Assembly: GCF_000955955.1 (NCBI RefSeq)
Contig: NZ_JYJG01000020.1
Location: forward strand, 1 to 64,000
Origin: Lentzea aerocolonigenes
GTDB lineage: Bacteria > Actinomycetota > Actinomycetes > Mycobacteriales > Pseudonocardiaceae
Length of the DNA: 64,000 nucleotides
Direction: 5' to 3'
Within the stretch, counting starts at the first letter, position 1. Each line of letters starts with the position of its first letter. The notes under the pieces are model-generated. The model was not told where the DNA came from. It was given only the letters and a program-made list of their open reading frames with translations, and made no database searches. This document shows positions 20,626 through 27,782 of the stretch, in pieces. A program made the translations under genes and the position numbers.

Positions 20626-20692
20626 AAGCGCGACCCCTCACCATCGACCTGAAGTGCCGAGCACTCATCCGCATTCCGGTAGCGTCGCGATC

Positions 20693-21070
20693 ATGCGTTA
20701 TGTCAGGGTGTTCGCGGACGAGAACGGCAAATCGGTCTTCGAGGACGTCGAGGTCGAGGGCACGCCAACGGTCACGGTCGAGGGCGTGCCACCGCTGCTG
20801 GTGTCCGGCCCGTTCCAGGCCTCCTCGATGCTGGTCGTCGAACAACCGGCAGGCGGCACACCTGAGTGGGAGCTGCACGTCGCCCCGCGCAAGCAGTGGC
20901 TCGTCGTGCTGACCGGCAGGGCGGCCGTCACCGTGTCGAACGGGGAACGCCGCGAGTTCGGGCCGGGCGCGCTGCTGTCCTTTGAGGACACAGAGGGCGA
21001 GGGTCACATGTCCACGCCGCTCACCGACGACCTGTCGTTCGCGATGTTCCCGCACGAAACGCTTCGCTGA
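20693..21070 (+). CDS. Small cupin-domain protein
   Basis: A 125-residue single cupin: MRYVRVFADENGKSVFEDVE, a central ELHVAPRKQWLVVLTGRAAV stretch (the cupin 1 region) and a C-terminal FGPGALLSFEDTEGEGHMS containing the second conserved cupin segment. Only a few candidate histidines (ELH and GHMS) are present, so metal binding is possible but not certain. A longer upstream reading frame exists but has no plausible content; the ATG here begins typical cupin sequence. The 3' end overlaps the convergent membrane-protein gene by 50 bases. Function unknown. Confidence 0.75.
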   Translation: MRYVRVFADENGKSVFEDVEVEGTPTVTVEGVPPLLVSGPFQASSMLVVEQPAGGTPEWELHVAPRKQWLVVLTGRAAVTVSNGERREFGPGALLSFEDTEGEGHMSTPLTDDLSFAMFPHETLR

Positions 21071-21455
21071 ACTCCACTGAGCCCAGGCTGAGGAACAGCA
21101 CCCCCGCGCTGACCCGCAGCCGCATCCCGTCGGCCAGACCTGACGTGCTCATGTAGTAGGCCGTCAGCGCGAAACTCACCGCCGCCATCACGGCCGTCAG
21201 CCGGACTGCGCGCACCGGCATCGCGCCGCGCCACTTCCGCCAGGACCAGTGGCCGGTCGGACGAAGGACGAGCATCATCCGGTCCTCGAACCGAAGGGCG
21301 AACAGCGCGGCGGCCATCCACAGCAAGAAGAGGTCCATCACCCCGACCAGCCGGCTGATGTCGTCGACGTCATCGGGCGGGACGGTGTAAGTCCACGCGA
21401 GGAGCCCGGCGAGCATCACCGCCGCGGCGATCATCAACCCCCAGATCACCTTCAC
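21021..21455 (-). CDS. Four-helix membrane protein of unknown function
   Basis: A 144-residue protein with four hydrophobic segments: VIWGLMIAAAVMLAGLLAW, VGVMDLFLLWMAAALFA, AVRLTAVMAAVSFALTAYY and RLRVSAGVLFLSLGSVEFS, separated by short charged loops. No enzymatic motif is visible. It is divergent from the GH3 gene and tail-to-tail with the cupin. I do not recognise a family. Confidence 0.6.
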   Translation of the reverse strand: MKVIWGLMIAAAVMLAGLLAWTYTVPPDDVDDISRLVGVMDLFLLWMAAALFALRFEDRMMLVLRPTGHWSWRKWRGAMPVRAVRLTAVMAAVSFALTAYYMSTSGLADGMRLRVSAGVLFLSLGSVEFSEAFRAGTSRTTGRR

Positions 21456-21561
21456 CAGCAGAGACTAGCCCGGAAGCCCCCGGAGCAGCGGACAAATCCC
21501 GAGCGGCATCAGAAAGCGCTTCCATAACCGCGAGATCACCACAGGGTCACGACAAGGTATA

Positions 21562-21581
21562 CCGACCGACCACTCGGTCGG
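21562..21581 (+). promoter_or_regulatory. Palindromic operator, probably for the adjacent TetR regulator
   Basis: CCGACCGA-CCAC-TCGGTCGG is a perfect 8-bp inverted repeat with a 4-bp spacer. It lies 23 bp upstream of the GH3 ATG and just after a TATACC -10-like element. The form is typical of TetR operators, and a TetR gene is the last gene of this unit. Confidence 0.65.
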
Positions 21582-21603
21582 CACATCTGGTGTGCTCGAC
21601 GGC

Positions 21604-23931
21604 ATGGACATCGAGAAGGCGCTCAAGGGCCTGGACCTGCCCCGGAAGGTGCGGCTGCTGACCGGATCCGCGCTCTTCGCCCTGTGGCCGGAGCCGGAGA
21701 TCGGGCTCGCGCCGCTCAAGCTGTCCGACGGCCCGACCGGTGTCCGCGGCGCCGAGCTCAGGGGTGGCGTGATCGCCTGCGTGCTGCCGAACGCCACGCT
21801 GCTCGCCCAGCACTGGGACACGGCGCTGGCCCGTGAGGTCGGCGAGGTGCTCGCGGACGAGGCGGCTGCGCAGCAGGTGCACGTGGTGCTGGGGCCGACG
21901 ATCAACCTGCACCGCACACCGCTCGGCGGCCGGCTCTTCGAGGCCTACAGCGAGGACCCGCTGCTCACCGGCACGCTCGCCGCCGCCTACGTACAAGGCT
22001 TGCAGGACAAGGGCATCGCCGCGACGCCGAAGCACTACGTGGCCAACGAGTCCGAGACCGAGCGGCGCACGGTCAGCTCCGAGCTCGACGCGAAGACGTT
22101 GCGCGAGGTGTACCTGCTGCCGTTCGAGATCGTCGTCGAGGACGCCGCGCCGTGGGCGATCATGGCTGCCTACAACAAGGTCAACGGCATTCCCGCGACC
22201 GAGCACACCGAACTGGTCGAGGGCGTGCTGAAGGGCGAGTGGGGCTTCGACGGCCTCGTCATGTCCGACTGGTTCGCCGCGCAGTCCACGGCCGAGAGCG
22301 CGAACGGCGGCCTCGACCTCGTCATGCCCGGTCCCGGCGGGCCGTGGGAGGACGAGCTCGTCGCCGCCGTGGAAGCGGGCGAGGTCGCCGAGTCGACCAT
22401 CGACGACCACCTGAGCCGCCTGCTGCTCCTCGCTTCCCGCACCGGCGCGTTCGGCGCAGAACGCAAGTGGCCGGCGGATGTTCCCGCGCCGGACAGCGAG
22501 GTGAGGCGTGAGCAGCTGCGGAGGTTCGCCGCGGGCGGCATGACCGTGCTGACGAACAACGGAGTGCTGCCGCTGCAAGATCCCCGGGTCGCGCTGATCG
22601 GCCGGCACGCGATCGACACCGTCGCCCAGGGTGGCGGTTCGGCCGGACTGCGGCCACCCCACGTCATCAGCATCGCCGACGGCCTGACGTCGCTGCTGGG
22701 AGACCGGGTGTCCGTTGTGGACGGTGTGGAGGTGCGGATGCGGTACGCCGCCCCCGGTCCTGGCGTGTTGCGCGACATCCGGGCCACGACGTTCGACGCG
22801 TCAGGCGAGGTGCTGGCGTCGCGCGAGATGGAGATCGCCGAGCTCGCGGCGTACGGCGGGTGGGCGCAGGGTGCCGCGTCGATCGAGGTGTCCGGCGAGG
22901 TCGTGCTGGACGAACCGACGCGGATGCTGGCCGGGGTGCGCGGGTTCGGCGACTGGACGCTGGAGGTCGCCGGTGAGCAGCACGCCACCCGGCTGGCGTG
23001 GGCGGACGGCATCGTGGAGGAAGCGCTGCTGAAACCGCCTTTCTGGACGACCGAGGTGCTCGTCTCCCCCGGAGACCGGATCACCGCACGGGTCCGCGAG
23101 GCCTCGGCGCTGGTCGGTCTCATCACCCAGCCCGTCCCCCGTCCTCCCGCCGACGCCATCGGTGCCGCTGTGCGGGCCGCGCGCGAAGCCGAGGTGGCGG
23201 TGGTGGTCGTCGGCCTCACCGACGAGCAGGAGACCGAGGGCTTCGACAAGACGACGCTCGCGTTGCCGGGCGAACAGGACGCACTCGTCGCGGCAGTGGC
23301 GGGCGCCGCGAAACGCACGGTGGTCGTGGTGAACGCCGCGACGCCGGTGCTGATGCCGTGGCTGGCCCAGGTCGACGCCGTGCTGTGGGCGGGGCTGCCC
23401 GGCCAGGAAGCCGGTGACGCCGTGGCGGCCGCGTTGCTCGGCGACATCGAACCGGCCGGGCGGCTGGTCACCACGTTCCCGCGGGCCGACTCCGACGCGT
23501 TGTCAGTGGTGCCGGCGAACGGCGCGTTGCCCTACACCGAAGGCACCGCGATCGGTTACCGCGGCGCGTCCGAGCCGTTGTTCTGGTTCGGTCACGGCCT
23601 CGGCTACACCACGTGGGAGTACGGCCCAGCGTCCGCGTCCTTTGTGGACGGTGTGGTCAGCGCGGTGTCGCTGGAGCTCACCAACACCGGCGAACGCTCC
23701 GGCCGCGAGGTCGTGCAGGTCTACCTGCGGCCGGTCAGCGAACCGGTGCGGCTGATCGGGTGGGCGGTCGCCGACGTCGCGGACGGCGAGACCGTGCGGG
23801 TCGAGGTGCCGTGCTCGTCGCGGGTGCAACGGACCTGGGACGACGGCTGGCACCCGTTGCGCGGTGGCGAACTGCTGATCGCCCGCGGCCTGGGCGACAT
23901 CCGGGTTACCCTGCCCGCTGATCAGGAGTGA
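21604..23931 (+). CDS. Glycoside hydrolase family 3 beta-glycosidase
   Basis: A 775-residue intracellular GH3 enzyme expected to hydrolyse terminal beta-glucosyl or related residues. The N-terminal TIM barrel carries the nucleophile in GLVMSDWFA (Asp222), followed by the alpha/beta sandwich. An insertion (around residues 370-500) with repeated beta strands resembles a PA14-type module. The C-terminus is the fibronectin-like GH3 domain (EVVQVYLRP). No signal peptide is seen, so substrates must be imported. The ATG at 21604 begins the conserved sequence; a GTG four codons earlier is possible. The TetR gene starts nine bases after the stop. Confidence 0.92.
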   Translation: MDIEKALKGLDLPRKVRLLTGSALFALWPEPEIGLAPLKLSDGPTGVRGAELRGGVIACVLPNATLLAQHWDTALAREVGEVLADEAAAQQVHVVLGPTINLHRTPLGGRLFEAYSEDPLLTGTLAAAYVQGLQDKGIAATPKHYVANESETERRTVSSELDAKTLREVYLLPFEIVVEDAAPWAIMAAYNKVNGIPATEHTELVEGVLKGEWGFDGLVMSDWFAAQSTAESANGGLDLVMPGPGGPWEDELVAAVEAGEVAESTIDDHLSRLLLLASRTGAFGAERKWPADVPAPDSEVRREQLRRFAAGGMTVLTNNGVLPLQDPRVALIGRHAIDTVAQGGGSAGLRPPHVISIADGLTSLLGDRVSVVDGVEVRMRYAAPGPGVLRDIRATTFDASGEVLASREMEIAELAAYGGWAQGAASIEVSGEVVLDEPTRMLAGVRGFGDWTLEVAGEQHATRLAWADGIVEEALLKPPFWTTEVLVSPGDRITARVREASALVGLITQPVPRPPADAIGAAVRAAREAEVAVVVVGLTDEQETEGFDKTTLALPGEQDALVAAVAGAAKRTVVVVNAATPVLMPWLAQVDAVLWAGLPGQEAGDAVAAALLGDIEPAGRLVTTFPRADSDALSVVPANGALPYTEGTAIGYRGASEPLFWFGHGLGYTTWEYGPASASFVDGVVSAVSLELTNTGERSGREVVQVYLRPVSEPVRLIGWAVADVADGETVRVEVPCSSRVQRTWDDGWHPLRGGELLIARGLGDIRVTLPADQE

Positions 23932-23939
23932 GGTGAGCC

Positions 23940-24584
23940 GTGTCGTTCCCGCCCCGCTACCGGGCCAAGTCACGGGTGGACGTCTCGGGCGAGGAGTCCA
24001 GGGCCAAAGCCGTCGCCGTCGCCACCGAACTGTTCGCCACCTCCGGGTTCCGCGGCACGTCGGTGGCCGCCGTGGCGGCGAAGACCGGGCTCTCGCAGTC
24101 CGGTCTGCTGCACCACTTCCCCAGCAAGGCGGCCCTGCTCGCCGCCGTGCTGCAGGAACGCGACCGCCAGGACGGCGACTTCCTGTCCGGCGTCACCGGC
24201 CCACCCCTGGGCTGGGCGGCGTTCGACGCGCTGACGGCCCTGGTCGCCCGCAACTCGACCCGCCCGCAGCTGATCGGCCTGTTCGTCCGCCTGGCCGCCG
24301 AGGCCACCGAACCCTCGCATCCGGCCCACTCCTGGATCCGCGAACACTACGAAGGCATCCGGAACTGGCTCACCGACGCCGTCCACACAGGACAGGAACG
24401 CGGCGAGATCAGCGCGGACGCCCCCGTGAACACCATCGTGCGCACCACCATCGCGGTGGTCGACGGCCTGCAGCAGCAGTGGCTGCTCGACCCGGACGAC
24501 GTGTCGATGGCGGCGGAGTTCGAGGCGTTCACCGACACCCTGCGCGCCCGCTGGGGAACCACAGATGGTGGCGAACGTCCTTAG
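23940..24584 (+). CDS. TetR-family transcriptional regulator
   Basis: A 214-residue regulator with an N-terminal TetR helix-turn-helix: ATELFATSGFRGTSVAAVAA then TGLSQSGLLHHFPSKAALLAAVL (about residues 25-75), followed by an all-helical ligand-binding domain. It is co-transcribed with the GH3 gene (9-base gap, GTG start after a GGAGTGAGG site), and a perfect palindrome sits in front of that gene, so it most likely represses the pair and responds to a glycoside or aglycone. The ligand is not predictable from sequence. Confidence 0.9.
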   Translation: MSFPPRYRAKSRVDVSGEESRAKAVAVATELFATSGFRGTSVAAVAAKTGLSQSGLLHHFPSKAALLAAVLQERDRQDGDFLSGVTGPPLGWAAFDALTALVARNSTRPQLIGLFVRLAAEATEPSHPAHSWIREHYEGIRNWLTDAVHTGQERGEISADAPVNTIVRTTIAVVDGLQQQWLLDPDDVSMAAEFEAFTDTLRARWGTTDGGERP

Positions 24585-24587
24585 GTC

Positions 24588-25100
24588 ATGCGAAGACGTC
24601 CGCTGATCGTGCTCGGGTCCGCGATCGTGCTGACCGCGGCGGCCACCTTCTGGTACGTCAGCCGGCCGGCCCTGGACCCGGCACGGGAACAGGCGATCAC
24701 GACCTATTTCGAGCAGAACCACTGGGGCGGCAAGACGGGCTGGTTCTGCGAGGGCCAGGTCATCGAAGTGGATCAGGGCCGCGACGAGTCCGAGGTCGGT
24801 TTCCTGGCGATGTGCCAGCAGTACAGCGTGACGAACGGCGAGCTGCACATCGACGCCGGCGACTTCGGTCCGAGGCTCGCCACGGTGACATCACCGCCCA
24901 GGCCGGTCGAGGTGCTCCGGGTGGACGCACCGGGAGACGGGTCGCGGTACGCTCCGTGGATCGAGGACAACTTCTCCTGGTACGGCACCAAGAAGCTGCA
25001 TCGAGTGGAGAGAAACGCGGCCCGCACACTGGACGACGCGACGGCGGCCAAGGCTCGCAAGGCGTACGGGCTGCCCGCGGACGCCCCTGTCGGCCGTTGA
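24588..25100 (+). CDS. Hypothetical membrane-anchored protein
   Basis: A 170-residue protein with a basic N-terminus (MRRRPL) and one hydrophobic segment (IVLGSAIVLTAAATFWYV), then a soluble domain expected outside the membrane. Two cysteines (WFCEGQ and AMCQQY) about 26 residues apart could form a disulfide. It starts 3 bases after the TetR stop, so it is probably co-transcribed, but no motif ties it to sugar metabolism. Family not recognised. Confidence 0.65.
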   Translation: MRRRPLIVLGSAIVLTAAATFWYVSRPALDPAREQAITTYFEQNHWGGKTGWFCEGQVIEVDQGRDESEVGFLAMCQQYSVTNGELHIDAGDFGPRLATVTSPPRPVEVLRVDAPGDGSRYAPWIEDNFSWYGTKKLHRVERNAARTLDDATAAKARKAYGLPADAPVGR

Positions 25101-25135
25101 CCCGTTGCGGTACCGTCGACGTCAGGTGAAGTCAT

Positions 25136-25420
25136 GTGACAGTGGTGGTTCCCAACTTCCACGGCAAGCAGGCGCTCGACGCGTGGCTGGCAGGCCACGA
25201 CGCGGGGTTGCTCCTGCAGGGTCCTGATCCGGACAGTCCCCATCCCCTGATGAACGGCGTCGTCGTGGCGCAGCAACCCGCTGCGGGCACGCGCGCCGAA
25301 CGCTGGGACGTCGTGACCGTGTGGGTCGAGGGCGGTGGCGACGGCAGCGGAGTGCGCGAGCCGCGGCGTCCGCTGCCGGAACGTCGTGAAGTCACTAAAT
25401 ATTACGACGGGTGTGGTTGA
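25136..25420 (+). CDS. Small single-PASTA-domain protein
   Basis: A 94-residue protein that is essentially one PASTA-like unit: VVVPNFHGKQALDAWLAGHD, then GVVVAQQPAAGTRAERWDVVTVWV, the beta-strand-helix-strand pattern with the QxPxxG turn seen in PASTA repeats of penicillin-binding proteins and PknB-type kinases. There is no membrane anchor or kinase domain, which is unusual but common as small orphan proteins in actinomycetes. The GTG start gives the PASTA strand directly. Its 3' end overlaps the convergent permease gene by 26 bases. Confidence 0.65.
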   Translation: MTVVVPNFHGKQALDAWLAGHDAGLLLQGPDPDSPHPLMNGVVVAQQPAAGTRAERWDVVTVWVEGGGDGSGVREPRRPLPERREVTKYYDGCG

Positions 25421-26699
25421 ACAACAGGTTGAGCACGAACGCGGTCAGCGCCGCACTGGTGATGGCGCTGCCCGCGATCACCTGTGCCCACGCCGGGAAC
25501 GAGTGGTAGATCTTCGGCGCCACGACCGGCAGCAGGCCGACGCCGATGGTCACCGCGACGATCAGCAGGTTCCCGGTGTTCTCGAAGTCGACCCGCCCCA
25601 GAATTCCGATGCCCAGGGCGGCGACGGTCGCGAACATGACCAGCCCGGCCGCGCCCACCACGGGGCCGGGCAGGGCCGCGACGATCGCGCCGAGCTTCGG
25701 GATCAGGCCCAGCACCACCAGAATGCCGCCGGCGACCGCGGTGACGTACCGGCTGCGCACCTTCGTGATGCCGATCAGGCCGACGTTCTGGCCGAATGCC
25801 GTGTCCAGGAACCCGTTCATCGCCCCGCCGAGCACACCGGAGACCCCCTCGGCGGCCAGACCCCTGGCCAGGTCACGGGAAGTCACCGCACGCCCGGTCA
25901 TCTCGCCGACCGCGAGCATCGAGGCGGTCGACTCGGTGAAGGTCACCAGCATGACCACGCACATGGAGATCACGGCGGCCACCGGGAAGTGCGGCGCGCC
26001 GAAGTGGAACGGCGCAGCGATCCCGAGCCACGCCGCACCACCGACTCCGGAGAAGTCGGTCATGCCGAGCCCCATCGCGACCAGCGTGCCGCCCACCAGC
26101 CCGATCAGCACACCCAGCTGGCCCAGCAGACCGCGAGCGAACCGGCCGACCAGCACGATGGCCAGCACGATCCCGAACGCCAGCGCCAACCGGGACGGCG
26201 CCGCGTAGTCGGGCGCCGAGTCGAACCCGGTGATCAGCCCGGCCCCGACCCCGATCAACGACAACCCGATCACCGTGATCACCGACCCGGTCACCACGGG
26301 CGGGAAGAACCGCACAGCTCGCGCGAACGGCACCGCGATCAAGATGCCGAACACCCCGGCCGCGAGCATCGAGCCGTAGACGGCCTGCACGCCGTACTGC
26401 CCGGCGATCAGGATCATCGGCGTCACGGCGGTGAACGTCGCCCCGGCCACCACGGGCAGCCGGACACCCAGAACGCTCCCGATGCCCAACGCCTGCAGCA
26501 GCGTGATCAGGCCCGCCACCAGCAGATCGGCGTTGACCAGCAGCCCGATGGTGTGGGTGTCGAGACCGGCGGCGGCACCGAAGACCAGCGGCACCGTGAC
26601 GCAGCCGGTGTACATGGCGAGGACGTGCTGCAAACCGAGCAACCCGAGCCGCGCGGGTGGCAGCACCTCGTCGACCGGATGCTTCAGGGCGGTTTCCAT
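25395..26699 (-). CDS. NCS2-family nucleobase permease (xanthine/uric acid type)
   Basis: A 434-residue membrane transporter with about 14 hydrophobic helices. Family landmarks include LGLQHVLAMYTG in helix 1 (the QH motif), TFTESTASMLAVGE, and the signature QNVGLIGITKVRSR in the position of the NAT/NCS2 QNxGxxxxT motif. It should import a purine such as xanthine or urate with protons. The ATG at 26699 is chosen because the sequence upstream is not hydrophobic and belongs to the divergent intergenic region. No purine-catabolic genes are adjacent, so the substrate is only inferred. Confidence 0.88.
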   Translation of the reverse strand: METALKHPVDEVLPPARLGLLGLQHVLAMYTGCVTVPLVFGAAAGLDTHTIGLLVNADLLVAGLITLLQALGIGSVLGVRLPVVAGATFTAVTPMILIAGQYGVQAVYGSMLAAGVFGILIAVPFARAVRFFPPVVTGSVITVIGLSLIGVGAGLITGFDSAPDYAAPSRLALAFGIVLAIVLVGRFARGLLGQLGVLIGLVGGTLVAMGLGMTDFSGVGGAAWLGIAAPFHFGAPHFPVAAVISMCVVMLVTFTESTASMLAVGEMTGRAVTSRDLARGLAAEGVSGVLGGAMNGFLDTAFGQNVGLIGITKVRSRYVTAVAGGILVVLGLIPKLGAIVAALPGPVVGAAGLVMFATVAALGIGILGRVDFENTGNLLIVAVTIGVGLLPVVAPKIYHSFPAWAQVIAGSAITSAALTAFVLNLLFNHTRRNI

Positions 26700-26778
26700 G
26701 GACCTCTTCGTAGCCGGTGGAAGTTGCACACGCGTCACGCGCACGAGAAGTCGCCCGCTCAGCGGTACTTTCAGGCAC

Positions 26779-27501
26779 ATGACCGAGCCGGTGACACCGC
26801 TGACGCCGCGTCCCGTGCGGTTCGCCGCCGTCGGCCAGTGGTGGCGTGACGTCACGTTCCTGCACTGGGCGGTCGAGCCGGAGAAGGTCGCGCGGTTCCT
26901 GCCCGAAGGCACCGTGCCGGACGTGCTGGACGGCGTCACGTACATCGGGCTCGTGCCGTTCCGGATGCACCCCATCGGCGGACGGATCGGGCCGCGCCTG
27001 CCCTACATCGGCACGTTCTGCGAGACCAACGTCCGGCTCTACTCGGTGGACGGCGAGGGCAGGCGCGGAGTGGTGTTCCTGTCGCTCGACGCCAGCAGGC
27101 TCGTGCCCGTGCTCGGCGCCCAGACCAGCGCCCAGCTGCCGTACAAGTGGTCGTCCATGCGGTTGAAACGCTTCGACGACGTGCTCACCTACACGTCGAA
27201 ACGCATCTGGCCAGGACCTCGGGGCGCGTCGAGCCGGGTGGTCGTCCGGACCGGAAAACCAATCACCTCAGGTGACCTCGAACGATTCCTGACCGCACGG
27301 TGGGGCCTGCACGTCGCGTGGCACGGAAGAACGATCTACTTGCCCAACGACCACCCCGAGTGGCCTCTGCACGAAGCCGAGCTGCTGGAGCTGGACGACG
27401 ATCTGGTGGCCGCGTCCGGTCTCGAAGCCCCATCAGGGCCGCCGGTCAGCGTGCTGTTCTCGCCAGGTGTGCCGGTGAGGTTCGGCGTTCCCGTGGCGTG
27501 A
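26779..27501 (+). CDS. DUF2071 (YqjF-like) family protein
   Basis: A 240-residue cytosolic protein of the DUF2071/YqjF family, recognised by the opening GQWWRDVTFLHWAVEPEKV, the central TYIGLVPFRM and ETNVRLYSVDGEGRRGVVFLS, and the C-terminal DHPEWPLHEAEL. The fold resembles acetoacetate decarboxylase-like proteins, but no catalytic lysine can be assigned with confidence. It is divergent from the permease across a 79-base gap and is followed by a hairpin. Biochemical function unknown. Confidence 0.82.
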   Translation: MTEPVTPLTPRPVRFAAVGQWWRDVTFLHWAVEPEKVARFLPEGTVPDVLDGVTYIGLVPFRMHPIGGRIGPRLPYIGTFCETNVRLYSVDGEGRRGVVFLSLDASRLVPVLGAQTSAQLPYKWSSMRLKRFDDVLTYTSKRIWPGPRGASSRVVVRTGKPITSGDLERFLTARWGLHVAWHGRTIYLPNDHPEWPLHEAELLELDDDLVAASGLEAPSGPPVSVLFSPGVPVRFGVPVA

Positions 27502-27506
27502 AGGGT

Positions 27507-27545
27507 GGTGGCCCGGTCCAGTCTGGGGGACCCTGCCGGGCCACC
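27507..27545 (+). terminator. Hairpin terminator after the DUF2071 gene
   Basis: GGTGGCCCGG (27507-27516) pairs perfectly with CCGGGCCACC (27536-27545), and the loop contains additional GGTCC/GGACC complementarity. The remaining 240 bases to the next gene hold its presumed promoter, with no clear boxes seen. Confidence 0.75.
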
Positions 27546-27782
27546 GGCTTCAAGGTGGCCGACGTGCGCGGTGACTTTCACACGCCGGCCGGGTTCTTGG
27601 GGGAACCGGACCCGGCAACTGCGCCGACCCCCTGTGACCGGGTGTTCGGGCCCGGCGGCGCAGGTACCGGATCTGGGTACAAAGGTGCCAGGCGGCGCGC
27701 ACAGATTTCGCCCAGGCGCCGCACAGAGCCGTCCGGATACGCGAGGATGGCTCAATCCCAAACGATGAGGAGAGATGCGCCT

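Noticed and set aside
20342..20692. N-terminal extension of the cupin gene to a start at 20342.
   Set aside because: The extension crosses the remnant gene and a terminator, has no domain content and no ribosome site; the ATG at 20693 starts the cupin cleanly.
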